This document shows, one piece after another, positions 50,960 through 59,454 of a stretch of DNA of 64,000 bases. A program made the translations under genes and the position numbers. This DNA comes from Bacillus sp. FJAT-22090 (GTDB lineage: Bacteria; Bacillota; Bacilli; Bacillales_A; Planococcaceae): positions 72,868-136,867 of the forward strand of contig NZ_VEBK01000009.1 in assembly GCF_007676755.1 (NCBI RefSeq), in the 5' to 3' direction. Within the stretch, counting starts at the first letter, position 1, and the number at the start of each line of letters is the position of its first letter. The notes under the pieces were generated by a model, which saw only the letters and a program-made list of their open reading frames with translations, was not told the origin of the DNA and ran no database searches.

Positions 50960-52330
50960 CTATTCTACTAAGGAAGACTCTTTTTCTCTTAGCAGGAATC
51001 CTGTTACTACAAAAGAACATACTGCTAGGACAACTAGAAGGATAAAAACTGAATGCAGACTCGTTTCTAAAGCCTTTCCATGTAATTCATCACTTAATAA
51101 TAGTCCAGATACTGCAATCCCAATAACCTGTCCTAGATTTCTCATCAGGTTATTAGATCCCATCGCTGCACCACGCATATTCCAGTCCACGGCTGATTGG
51201 ACGGCGACTGTATAGGCAGTAAAAGTTAAGCCAAAACCGAAACCAATGACTCCAGTAACTACCATCATCCACGGAACTGGTGTATCTGTGTTAAAAAAGA
51301 CAAAGCCACTACATGCAAGAATAATAATGCCGACACCAACTAATGTGATGCTACCAATTGATCTCTTACTCATCAATCTTCCTGACAGTATCGCACCGAC
51401 CGGCCATGTGACAGACATCGGCAACATAGCAACTCCTGAGAATGTTGCATTCAAACCAGTAACCCCTTGGACCCATAGCGGTATATAAAAAGTTATCGCA
51501 ACGAGGATGAATCCCAATAAAAATCCAGCGATATTTGAAATCGTAATAAAGCCATTTTTAAATAAAGCTAGTGGCAACATCGGCTCTTTTCCCTTTGCCT
51601 CAATTAAGAAAAATAAACAAAGCCCAACTACGGCTACAATAAATAACATCACAATGCTGTTCGTAACTTGCTTATGCTCTTTCAATAAGGTCAAGGCATA
51701 TAAAAATGCCGTCATTGTAACCGCAAATGTAAAAATACCTGCGTAATCGATGATTTGCTTTTTCTTTTCGATATTTTCGTGTAATGCAGTCCATAAGAGA
51801 ACTAAAGATATTATCCCAAATGGAAGATTTAAAAAGAAGATCCAATGCCAAGTGATCTTATCAACAATTACTCCTCCTGCAAGTGGACCGACAATCCCCG
51901 CAATTCCCCACACACTACTGATCCAGCCTTGCATTTTTGCTCGCATTTTAAATTCAAATACATCACCAATTATTGTAAAAGGAATGGTTGCCAACGCTCC
52001 AGCACCAATACCTTGAATAACACGATATACGATAAGCTGCTCCATTGTTAAAGAAAGTCCAGACAGCACTGAGCCGATTAAGAAAATAATTGTTCCTATT
52101 GTAAACATTATCTTTCTACCATAAAGATCGGCAAGCTTTCCAAACACTGGTGTAGCGATAACCAATGCCAATAGATAGACGGAAATGACCCATGTATATA
52201 AATGGCTTCCACCTAAATCCTCAACAATCTTCGGCATTGCAGTACTGACGATTGTCCCTTCAATGGCTGTTAAAAAGGTTGCAATCAATAAAGCAATTAC
52301 AACCGATTTCTTTTTTGTATCTTTGTTCAA
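50960..52330 (-). CDS. DHA2-type MFS multidrug transporter
   Basis: A major facilitator of 456 residues with about 14 helices, EmrB/QacA group. Motif A is GKLADLYGRKIMFTIG in the first loop, motif B follows as RVIQGIGAGALATIP, and motif C-like WGIAGIVGPLAGGVI lies in helix 5. These drug:H+ antiporters export lipophilic cations or antibiotics; the substrate is unknown. No TetR or MarR regulator adjoins it. Confidence 0.88.
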   Translation of the reverse strand: MNKDTKKKSVVIALLIATFLTAIEGTIVSTAMPKIVEDLGGSHLYTWVISVYLLALVIATPVFGKLADLYGRKIMFTIGTIIFLIGSVLSGLSLTMEQLIVYRVIQGIGAGALATIPFTIIGDVFEFKMRAKMQGWISSVWGIAGIVGPLAGGVIVDKITWHWIFFLNLPFGIISLVLLWTALHENIEKKKQIIDYAGIFTFAVTMTAFLYALTLLKEHKQVTNSIVMLFIVAVVGLCLFFLIEAKGKEPMLPLALFKNGFITISNIAGFLLGFILVAITFYIPLWVQGVTGLNATFSGVAMLPMSVTWPVGAILSGRLMSKRSIGSITLVGVGIIILACSGFVFFNTDTPVPWMMVVTGVIGFGFGLTFTAYTVAVQSAVDWNMRGAAMGSNNLMRNLGQVIGIAVSGLLLSDELHGKALETSLHSVFILLVVLAVCSFVVTGFLLREKESSLVE

Positions 52331-52585
52331 ATTCTTTTACCTTCTTTCATAACTTAATAGCTCCCTGATTGTCTAAGTCTTACCAACGACCAGTCCTTCG
52401 GGTCATAAACGATTGTCTCTGATTATTGCAAGTAGCTATTCAGATGATACACGACAATTGTATACAATGTAAATGGAAAGCCAACTATATCAATCCCCTT
52501 TAGCTCTTTGCGTATGGTGAAAATAAAAAAAGGGATTCCTTGGTCATGTCTCGAAACTAATAACTAGAACGAGAGGAGGAGCTAT

Positions 52586-54658
52586 ATGAAAGCACCTATT
52601 GCAAAACGAATTCCACATCCCCATGATTTGCATGGCGATGTGCGTGAAGACGATTATTATTGGCTGAAAGAGCGCGAAAATCCGGAGGTCATCCATTATC
52701 TTGAGGAAGAAAATCGATATTACGATGAAATCATGCGCCCGCTTGAGAATCAAACCGAGGAGATTTATCAAAGCATGCTTGACCGTGTTCCAGATTCGGA
52801 AATGGGAGTGCCTGTACAACATGGCCAATTCTTCTACTATTCCCGTTTGGATAAAAGCAAGCAATATCCGATTTATGCTCGTAAGAAAGCGACAAGCCGC
52901 GAATTTCTATCTGACGCAGCTGAAGAAGTAGTGCTTGATCTGAATGTATTGGCAGAGGAAGATGCCTATTTAAGCGTAACTGTACAACGTATGAGCACAG
53001 ACCATAACCGACTTGCTTATTTAGAGAATCGGGATGGCACTGACCGGTATATCATCCACATTAAAGATATGAAAACAGGGGAACTTCTGCCCGACCGGAT
53101 TCCAAATGTATTTTTATATGGAAGTATGGAATGGAGCCGTTGTGGTGACTATATTTTTTATATTACAGTTGATGAAAATCAACGTCCTTGCCAATTATGG
53201 AGGCATCGTTTAGGAAGTGCCATTGAAAGCGATGAGCTCGTCTTCGAAGAAAAAGATGAAACATTTACACTATACGTTACTAAATCTCAGAGCGGCAAGT
53301 TCATTTTTGTTCATTCCATGTCGAAAACGACGAGCGAGATCCGCATGTTGGATGCAGATTCTGCGCTATCTCCATTACAAGTAATAGACGCACGTCGGGA
53401 TGGTATCTTATATGATGTCGAGCATTGGGAAGATGATCTGCTCATATTGACGAATGAAAATGCGTTGAATTTCCAACTGCTCCGTTGTCCTCTCAACGAC
53501 CTTCAAACACGGAAGAATGTCGTTGAATATAGCGAGGAGCGATATCTCCAAGATATGTATCCGTTCCGAGATAAGCTACTCATCTCCGGACGGGAGAATG
53601 GATTGACACAAATATGGACGCTGGAGGGAAGTGAGTTAGTTCGAATTGAATGGGATGAACCTCTCTACACCGTGTCAATCTTATCCGACCAAAGCTATGA
53701 AACAACTGAGGTATTAATCCAATATGGGTCTCTTCTTACACCAAAAACAACATATGGGCTGAATCTGTCGACTGAAGAGAAGCATCCATTACAAGTAGCA
53801 CCAGTCAGCGGACAGTATGATCGATCCAACTATTGTCAAAAGCAATTGTGGGCGGTGGCCGGAGATGGAGTCAAAGTACCGATGACCATTGTCTATCAGA
53901 AAGATGCACTCAGCGATGGTCCTTCACCGTTAATTTTGTATGGATATGGATCTTATGGTGCAAACAGTGACCCTCATTTCGATCCCTATCGTCTTCCTTT
54001 GTTGGATAAAGGAATTGTATTTGTCACAGTACAAGTACGTGGTGGTTCTGAAATGGGACGAAATTGGTATGAGGACGGGAAAATGCAGCAAAAGCGCAAT
54101 ACGTTTACCGATTTTATAGCTGCCGCGCAATACCTTATTGAGGAAGGCTACACAACTCCAAGCCAAATGGCAGCCCGTGGAGGAAGTGCAGGAGGTCTGC
54201 TCGTTGGTGCCGTAGCAAACATGGCAGGCGAGCTGTTTAAAGTTGTTGTTCCAGCGGTACCTTTCGTCGATGTCGTAACGACAATGCTGGACACCACGAT
54301 TCCACTTACAACATTGGAGTGGGACGAGTGGGGTAATCCACAAAATCGTGAGGATTACTTCTATATGAAGTCCTATAGTCCATACGATAACGTTGAGGCG
54401 AAAGATTATCCGCATATGTATATCACAACTGGCATAAACGATCCAAGGGTCGGTTATTGGGAACCTGCCAAGTGGGTTGCACGCTTGAGAGTATTAAAAA
54501 CCGATAACAATACCATTGTTATGAAAACAAACATGGGGGCAGGTCATTTTGGCAAATCAGGTCGGTTTAATCATTTGAAGGAAGCCGCTGAACTCTATGC
54601 ATTCATTTTGGATAAGCTTGGTGTGAATACGAAGGAAAAAGTACTAAACCCCCGTTAA
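52586..54658 (+). CDS. Oligopeptidase B-like S9 prolyl oligopeptidase
   Basis: A cytoplasmic serine peptidase of 690 residues cleaving peptides after basic residues. The N-terminal half is a beta-propeller (about 75-410). The C-terminal hydrolase carries the nucleophile in ARGGSAGGLL at about 530, the acid region TGINDPRVGYWEPAKW, and the catalytic histidine in GAGHFGKSGRF near 655. Length is normal. AGGAGG lies 5 bases before the ATG. By eye its base composition is more GC-rich than most of its neighbours, which may signal transfer. Confidence 0.92.
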   Translation: MKAPIAKRIPHPHDLHGDVREDDYYWLKERENPEVIHYLEEENRYYDEIMRPLENQTEEIYQSMLDRVPDSEMGVPVQHGQFFYYSRLDKSKQYPIYARKKATSREFLSDAAEEVVLDLNVLAEEDAYLSVTVQRMSTDHNRLAYLENRDGTDRYIIHIKDMKTGELLPDRIPNVFLYGSMEWSRCGDYIFYITVDENQRPCQLWRHRLGSAIESDELVFEEKDETFTLYVTKSQSGKFIFVHSMSKTTSEIRMLDADSALSPLQVIDARRDGILYDVEHWEDDLLILTNENALNFQLLRCPLNDLQTRKNVVEYSEERYLQDMYPFRDKLLISGRENGLTQIWTLEGSELVRIEWDEPLYTVSILSDQSYETTEVLIQYGSLLTPKTTYGLNLSTEEKHPLQVAPVSGQYDRSNYCQKQLWAVAGDGVKVPMTIVYQKDALSDGPSPLILYGYGSYGANSDPHFDPYRLPLLDKGIVFVTVQVRGGSEMGRNWYEDGKMQQKRNTFTDFIAAAQYLIEEGYTTPSQMAARGGSAGGLLVGAVANMAGELFKVVVPAVPFVDVVTTMLDTTIPLTTLEWDEWGNPQNREDYFYMKSYSPYDNVEAKDYPHMYITTGINDPRVGYWEPAKWVARLRVLKTDNNTIVMKTNMGAGHFGKSGRFNHLKEAAELYAFILDKLGVNTKEKVLNPR

Positions 54659-54692
54659 TCGGGAGCACTAAAAAAGTCATCAAAATAATTTT

Positions 54693-54735
54693 AAAGGGAG
54701 TAAGTGAACTCTTTATTGTTCACTTACTCCCTTTT
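54693..54735 (+). terminator. Terminator after oligopeptidase B
   Basis: AAAGGGAGTAAGTGAAC pairs perfectly with GTTCACTTACTCCCTTT around an 8-base loop and leads into a T-run. Confidence 0.88.
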
Positions 54736-54747
54736 TATGTGGAACCC

Positions 54748-54878
54748 GTTGATTTCCGTTCCAGACGGACGCGTTCCGCGGGGTGAGCGATGAACCATCA
54801 CCGCCCCTACGGGTACGTTGTGATGTTTCATCTGTCTCACTGATCCCGTCGGAGTCGCCGTATTCCACTCCAATCAAC
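54748..54878. repeat. GC-rich palindromic repeat, copy D (complete)
   Basis: A 131-base copy with exact inverted ends GTTGATT/AATCAAC. Internal landmarks are GACGGACGCGTTCCG, GGGTGAGCGATGAACC and TCGGAGTCGCCG. It stands alone, without the long-element ends or 21-bp arrays of loci 1 and 2, so this core is a unit in its own right. Confidence 0.8.
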
Positions 54879-54886
54879 TAGAGAAA

Positions 54887-54933
54887 GGTGCCAGGTTCTA
54901 AAACAATTCTGAACTGTTTTGGAACCTAGCACC
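54887..54933. repeat. GGTGCCAGGTTC palindrome, copy P1
   Basis: GGTGCCAGGTTCTAAAACA pairs with TGTTTTGGAACCTAGCACC, with two mismatches. It lies 22 bases beyond the stop of the TPR-Arr gene and may terminate it. Confidence 0.75.
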
Positions 54934-54955
54934 CCTTAGACCCGATTAAATATGT

Positions 54956-55705
54956 TTAGTTAATAATTTCGCCTTGGTTTTTAGCTGAATTTTCGCGCCA
55001 TTCTCGTCGCTCGGTAGTTGTTAGTTTCGTCCATTCTGTTTCTTCACCAATAATTCTTAAAGGTTCTCTTGAGCGATAGGAACGTGTTAAGTTACCAGGG
55101 AATTTTTTGTCAGTAACATTTGGATCGTTTTCAAATTCACCTGTTGGTTCTATTATATAAACGCGTTCTCTTTCTTCTCCTTTTGCTAATGCTGCTGCAA
55201 GTCCTGCGCCATTGACATTAGCAGTGAAATAAATGTGGTTCATTTTAAGCCCAGGCTTGTAATTTGAAATTCCACCCGCTGTCAGTAAATCACCAACCTG
55301 CAAATCTGCCTTTGTCCCATGATAAAATGGTCCTTCATCAGAAGGCATACCCTTATAAGAATTTGACAATTCATAATTTCTTTTTGCATTCTCAGAATCA
55401 CACAACTCCTCATAACATTTGGCAATGTTTAAATATAACGTTGAGTAAGCACTCTTTACATTATCATCATTTATTTGTAATGCACACTGTAGAGATGATT
55501 CCATCCATTTTAATTTTTCTGTAATACTTTTTTGTTTACGGGCTAAATGATAAGCTGCAATAAATCTTTCATAGTCGTCTGTTGCTTCGTACCATGCTTT
55601 TTGAAACATAGTGATAGCGCCTTCGATATTTCCACTTTCCTCCAATGCCATCCCGCTCATACACAGTTTAATAACGACGTTATTTGGATCAAATTTTATA
55701 TTCAT
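54956..55705 (-). CDS. TPR domain fused to rifampin ADP-ribosyltransferase (Arr)
   Basis: A 249-residue protein in two parts. Residues 1-118 are helical with TPR-like pairs (ALEESGNIEGAITMFQKAWY, YLNIAKCYEELCDSENAKRN). Residues 125-245 are a full Arr domain: GPFYHGTKADLQVGDLL (His), NHIYFTANVNGAGLAAALAK (Tyr), VYIIEPTGEFENDPNVTDKK (Asp), then FPGNLTRSYRSREPLRIIG. Ordinary Arr enzymes are about 140 residues. Family knowledge: Arr transfers ADP-ribose from NAD to rifampin, causing resistance. The extra domain may give a native target or regulation. Confidence 0.88.
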   Translation of the reverse strand: MNIKFDPNNVVIKLCMSGMALEESGNIEGAITMFQKAWYEATDDYERFIAAYHLARKQKSITEKLKWMESSLQCALQINDDNVKSAYSTLYLNIAKCYEELCDSENAKRNYELSNSYKGMPSDEGPFYHGTKADLQVGDLLTAGGISNYKPGLKMNHIYFTANVNGAGLAAALAKGEERERVYIIEPTGEFENDPNVTDKKFPGNLTRSYRSREPLRIIGEETEWTKLTTTERREWRENSAKNQGEIIN

Positions 55706-55786
55706 CTAATCTTACCTCCAAATTAATTTATTGTTATTATGAGTAAACCCAAAATTCAACTTTTTTAAAATCTTTTCCGTTGCCTA

Positions 55787-55872
55787 TTAGATTTTCTCTC
55801 TCAAAGAATTTCCACAGCGAATTGGCCTTACTGAAGAAAGATCGGCTCCACTAAAATCAGCATCCCGCAAAT
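55787..55872 (-). pseudogene. Fragment of a pentapeptide-repeat gene
   Basis: Minus-strand translation gives LRDADFSGADLS and then unrelated residues to a stop. Thirty-odd bases are nearly identical to the end of the pentapeptide gene at about 57020-57056. The fragment's upstream side breaks off 7 bases from palindrome P2. Confidence 0.7.
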
Positions 55873-55879
55873 AGTGAAA

Positions 55880-55925
55880 GGTACCAAGTTCTAATATAAT
55901 TTTGAATCGTTCAAAAACCTGGTAT
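55880..55925. repeat. GGTACCAGGTTC palindrome, copy P2 (degenerate)
   Basis: GGTACCAAGTTCTAA and TCAAAAACCTGGTATT form an imperfect hairpin, related to P1, P3 and P4. It lies 21 bases beyond the Fic stop and beside a truncated pentapeptide fragment. Confidence 0.65.
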
Positions 55926-55945
55926 TTTTGTGAAAACCGCCCAAT

Positions 55946-56563
55946 TTATTGCTCATCTTTGAGATTTTCTGTCTTATAAACGTAATAGCCCTCATAATGA
56001 TAACTTGCGTCGATGCCTTTCATATAAACTTCACGGTCATCGATCTTATCTGTAAGGGCTGCTTTAAGAAGAACTTTGATTTCTACGTCCTTAATGGGGC
56101 TTCTTTCCATTGCAAGAAGGTAATCTTCTTTATCTACCTTGCTCCAATCGACAACCTGTCTCACTTCCCTTTTCAATATGGTGTCAAGCCATATTCTTGC
56201 GCTTCTACCGTTACCTTCTCTGAAGGGATGAGCCACATTCATCTCAACATATTTTTCTATGATTTCATCAAAGGTTGATTGTGGCATTTTTGCGATATTT
56301 TCAAGTGCAACCTCAAGGTACATAACGGGTGCGAAACGAAAACTGCCCTTTGCAATATTTACATAACGTATTTTTCCGGCAAAGTCATAAATTTCTCCGA
56401 ACAGACACTTGTGAATTTCGGATAATGCCTTAAATGTTCCGACCTCAAATGTATTTAACAAACCCGATTCAAACATTTCAAGCGCTTTTTTCTTGCTGAT
56501 TTTTTCCTCAACACGAGCAAGCTCCGATGAATCGGTAATCCCAAACTTGTTTTCTAAAGCCAT
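55946..56563 (-). CDS. Fic-domain protein (putative AMP-transferase, class III type)
   Basis: A 205-residue Fic protein. The active loop HPFREGNGRSARIWLD (His112) matches HPFx(D/E)GNGRxxR, and the flap and substrate region reads VNIAKGSFRFAPVMYLEVAL. Near the C-terminus SYHYEG at 187-192 fits the inhibitory (S/T)xxxE(G/N) motif, the arrangement of class III Fic proteins that self-inhibit. It would transfer AMP from ATP to a protein target, unknown here. GGAGG lies 8 bases before the ATG. A truncated RhuM gene lies upstream. Confidence 0.88.
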   Translation of the reverse strand: MALENKFGITDSSELARVEEKISKKKALEMFESGLLNTFEVGTFKALSEIHKCLFGEIYDFAGKIRYVNIAKGSFRFAPVMYLEVALENIAKMPQSTFDEIIEKYVEMNVAHPFREGNGRSARIWLDTILKREVRQVVDWSKVDKEDYLLAMERSPIKDVEIKVLLKAALTDKIDDREVYMKGIDASYHYEGYYVYKTENLKDEQ

Positions 56564-56855
56564 AACTTAATCCTCCCGTCAAATAAACATTTGTTTTAGC
56601 AGTGCTTTCTTCTGTTCTTTCAAACTCGTCTTGTTTCATACGCTCAATATCAATCTTGAATCCTATTTTAAGTATATTTTTGAATATACTCTTTAACACA
56701 TCCGTTGCCCAAATACGAAACTTAGTCGCTTTTTGGGAATTCACGCGATAACCAACAGATATAATGGCATCCAAGTTGTAAAATTTCACTTCTTTAGTTT
56801 GTGTTTTCCCTTCAATAGCACCGTGCAGAGTGGTATGTGAAAATTCTGCACTCAT
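56508..56855 (-). pseudogene. Truncated RhuM-family gene
   Basis: The open frame begins in the middle of the RhuM domain: EFSHTTLHGAIEGKTQTKEV, FYNLDAIISVGYRVNSQKAT and FRIWATDVLK are diagnostic. The first 60-70 residues of the family are missing; sequence before the frame is palindrome P3, 8 bases away. After FKIDIERMKQ the family sequence stops, replaced by unrelated residues overlapping the Fic start. RhuM and Fic genes are common neighbours, so this is a decayed partner. Confidence 0.78.
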
Positions 56856-56862
56856 AGTGAGG

Positions 56863-56905
56863 GGTACCAGGTTCTAAAACAATTTTTCAATGAGTACCTG
56901 GTACC
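56863..56905. repeat. GGTACCAGGTTC palindrome, copy P3
   Basis: GGTACCAGGTTCTAAAACAATT followed by TGAGTACCTGGTACC, here shortened to GGTACCAGGT and its complement. It lies 13 bases after the pentapeptide gene's stop and 8 bases before the RhuM remnant, at the truncation point. A T-run follows on the plus strand. Confidence 0.72.
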
Positions 56906-56917
56906 TTTTTTAAAAAA

Positions 56918-57769
56918 TCAGTTCATCCAATGCGAGGGTCTTTGTATATGAGAAGGCAATTTCGTTTTAACATCACCTTTAGCCGAATTAATTTGCATTT
57001 GTGTCAAAAACATACTGGTTGAAAGATCCGCTCCACTAAAATCAGCATCCCGCAAATCAGCACCAATAAAATTTACTGCTCTTAAATCTGCATTTCTTAT
57101 ATCACTAGCGATTAAATATGCTCCTCTAAAATCAATAGCCCTCAAGTCCTTGTTCTTTAATTTTTTCCCCATCCAATCAGCTCTTACATGATCAAAATCT
57201 TTGAGCTTTTTAGTACCAGATAACTTCGCAATTGCATTTTCTCTAATAGTATCACTCGCAACTGTAAGCAATTCATTCAATGAAAATCGGTACATCACCA
57301 AATCCAGTGATAATAATTCATCGGCATTCAATTTGGTTAAATTCCGTAAACCATTTAATTTCTGGTCCAACTCAACAGACAGGGCACTTGGAATATCGTA
57401 GGACAAGGCTTCTGCAGTATAGGCAATCATTTCATGGATTTGTTCCATTATGGGAAACACTTGGAACATTTTTTCTCTAGTTTCAGGATTATCTCGCCAA
57501 CTTTTCCCGTTAAAAGTAACCTGAGAAACGACTTGTCCAGCACCTAAACAGTCAAATACTGTGCAGCCTTTAAAACCTTTTTCTCTTAACTGACTATGAA
57601 CTTGGCAACTATAATCAGATTGTAAATTCATGCAGGGTGTACCTGCAGGTTTGTTAAGACGAAAATCACTCGAAGCAATAATATTGAGTGCTGTGCAGCA
57701 GAGTCCAAAGCATTTCGAACAATCCGCTGTTAAAGTTTCTCTTATATTTTTAGCTGTTTCATTAACCAT
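56918..57769 (-). CDS. Pentapeptide-repeat protein with cysteine-rich N-terminal domain
   Basis: A 283-residue protein. The N-terminal 75 residues hold a cysteine cluster (DCSKCFGLCCTAL, TPCMNLQ, YSCQVH, GCTVFDC) like the metal-binding YkgJ-type domains. A helical middle part (about 85-185) follows, then a pentapeptide-repeat right-handed helix from about 195: LRAIDFRGAYLIASDIRNAD and LRAVNFIGADLRDADFSGAD. Some pentapeptide proteins protect DNA gyrase, but most have no known role. It lies between palindromes P3 and P4, and a fragment of its repeat region is duplicated at 55.8 kb. Confidence 0.85.
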   Translation of the reverse strand: MVNETAKNIRETLTADCSKCFGLCCTALNIIASSDFRLNKPAGTPCMNLQSDYSCQVHSQLREKGFKGCTVFDCLGAGQVVSQVTFNGKSWRDNPETREKMFQVFPIMEQIHEMIAYTAEALSYDIPSALSVELDQKLNGLRNLTKLNADELLSLDLVMYRFSLNELLTVASDTIRENAIAKLSGTKKLKDFDHVRADWMGKKLKNKDLRAIDFRGAYLIASDIRNADLRAVNFIGADLRDADFSGADLSTSMFLTQMQINSAKGDVKTKLPSHIQRPSHWMN

Positions 57770-57905
57770 TTTTTAAACCTCTTTTAAACTTTCTACTATG
57801 ATTCTAATGTACATTGTTCCTTCATAATCTGTCCCGTTTATAAAAAGTGAGCGCTGATCTTGTTTCAAGAAAAGCGCACGTTTGGTGAATATAAGCGAAG
57901 ATAGC

Positions 57906-57946
57906 GGGTTCTTAAACAATTTTAAATTGTTTTAGAACCTGGCACC
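57906..57946. repeat. GGTGCCAGGTTC palindrome, copy P4
   Basis: GGGTTCTTAAACAATTT pairs with AAATTGTTTTAGAACC, next to GGCACC. It lies 13 bases beyond the rlmD stop and resembles P1 and P3. Confidence 0.72.
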
Positions 57947-57958
57947 ACTTAGAACCTT

Positions 57959-59320
57959 CTATTTTAATTCAAGCCACGCCACACACTCCACGTGCGTTGT
58001 CTGTGGAAACATATCCACCGGTTGAACTTCCATCGTTTTATAACCACCATCTTCTAAAATACGCAAATCACGGGCAAGTGTTGCTGGATTACATGATACA
58101 TAAACTACACGCGAAGGTCTTTGCTCAATGATTGTCGTAAGCAACGCTTCGTCACAGCCTTTTCTAGGTGGATCTACGACTAGCACATCTGCTGTTTTAC
58201 CTTCCTTATACCATTTCGGGATGACTTCTTCTGCAGGGCCTGCTTCAAAATAAGTATTATCAAACCCATTAAGCTCTGCGTTTCGTTTCGCATCTTCAAT
58301 TGCTTGAGGAACTATTTCTACACCTAGTACTTGCTTTGCTTGTTGTGCCAGGAATAACGAAATTGTTCCAATTCCACAATACGCGTCAATTACTGTTTCA
58401 TTTCCAGAGAGCTGCGCATAATCGAGTGCTTGTTTATATAGCACCTCCGTTTGCACAGGATTCACTTGATAAAATGATCGTGCGGAAATTTCGAATCGAA
58501 CGTCACCAATTAAATCTTCAATCACTGCTTTACCCCAAAGTACATTCGTTTCGTCTCCGAAAATAACGTTTGTATTGCGTGTGTTTACGTTTTGGACGAT
58601 AGAAGCAACATTTGGTTCAACTGTGCGGATTAACTCAATGATCGCTTCTTTTTTGGACAGTTTCGCATGCTTGGTAACAAGAACGACCATCACTTCGCCA
58701 GTTGCACGTCCCGTTCTAACAACAAGATGACGTAATTGCCCTTTTTTCGTTTCTTCATTATAAGGGATTAAATCTAGCTCCAATGCTTTTTCTTTCACTG
58801 CACGCATTAATCGATCTGCTTCATCTGATTGGATTAAACAAGTATTCGTATCCGCAATACGATGAGACTTGGATTGATAAAAACCAGCAAGTACTTGTCC
58901 ATCTTCTAAAGCAAACGGTATTTGAGATTTATTACGATATTCCCATGGTTTCTCCATTCCTTTTGTAGGAAGGACAGGTACATCGATTTTGCCGATACGC
59001 TTCATCACATTTCGCACCATATTCTCTTTCCAAGCAAGCTGTCCCTCGTATGATAAATGCTGTAATTGACATCCTCCGCATTCTCCAAATACTGGACATG
59101 GGGCATCTACGCGGAATGGGGAAGGCGCTATGATATTCTTTAACTTTGCAAACCCATAGTTTTTCAATGTTTTTAATACATGTACTTCGGCTGTTTCATT
59201 CGGTAATCCACCTTGTATGAATAAGGGATAACCGTCAACTTTTGCAACTCCTGCACCGTCATGGGTTAAATCTTCAATATGAACTGTTAACTGATCATTC
59301 TTTTTTACGGGTGTGTTCAC
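57959..59320 (-). CDS. rlmD: 23S rRNA (uracil-C5)-methyltransferase RlmD/RlmCD type
   Basis: A 453-residue RNA methyltransferase. An N-terminal TRAM domain at about 5-60 is followed by an iron-sulphur cysteine set ([15 protein letters not shown]). The SAM site is [14 protein letters not shown], and the catalytic cysteine lies in [13 protein letters not shown], with [12 protein letters not shown] for the base. In Bacillus one enzyme of this type methylates 23S rRNA U747 and U1939. I chose the GTG start 7 bases after CGGAG; the longer frame adds 28 non-conserved residues. Confidence 0.9.
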   Translation of the reverse strand: MNTPVKKNDQLTVHIEDLTHDGAGVAKVDGYPLFIQGGLPNETAEVHVLKTLKNYGFAKLKNIIAPSPFRVDAPCPVFGECGGCQLQHLSYEGQLAWKENMVRNVMKRIGKIDVPVLPTKGMEKPWEYRNKSQIPFALEDGQVLAGFYQSKSHRIADTNTCLIQSDEADRLMRAVKEKALELDLIPYNEETKKGQLRHLVVRTGRATGEVMVVLVTKHAKLSKKEAIIELIRTVEPNVASIVQNVNTRNTNVIFGDETNVLWGKAVIEDLIGDVRFEISARSFYQVNPVQTEVLYKQALDYAQLSGNETVIDAYCGIGTISLFLAQQAKQVLGVEIVPQAIEDAKRNAELNGFDNTYFEAGPAEEVIPKWYKEGKTADVLVVDPPRKGCDEALLTTIIEQRPSRVVYVSCNPATLARDLRILEDGGYKTMEVQPVDMFPQTTHVECVAWLELK

Positions 59321-59406
59321 TTTATATCTCCGTTCTAGTTTTGATTGATTTATTATACCAAAAATGAGGGGTCTTTTGGTGACTGACCGTCTTTCTTCCC
59401 TCATTA

Positions 59407-59435
59407 AAAACAGACGCCATAATGACGTCTGTTTT
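59407..59435 (-). terminator. Terminator of relP
   Basis: AAAACAGACG pairs with CGTCTGTTTT around a 9-base loop, 20 bases after the relP stop. Confidence 0.75.
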
Positions 59436-59454
59436 AAGAAATCTTGTATTTATC

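Noticed and set aside
56508-56855. RhuM as an antitoxin for Fic
   Set aside because: RhuM is not known as a Fic inhibitor, the gene is cut at both ends, and the Fic protein seems to have its own inhibitory motif.
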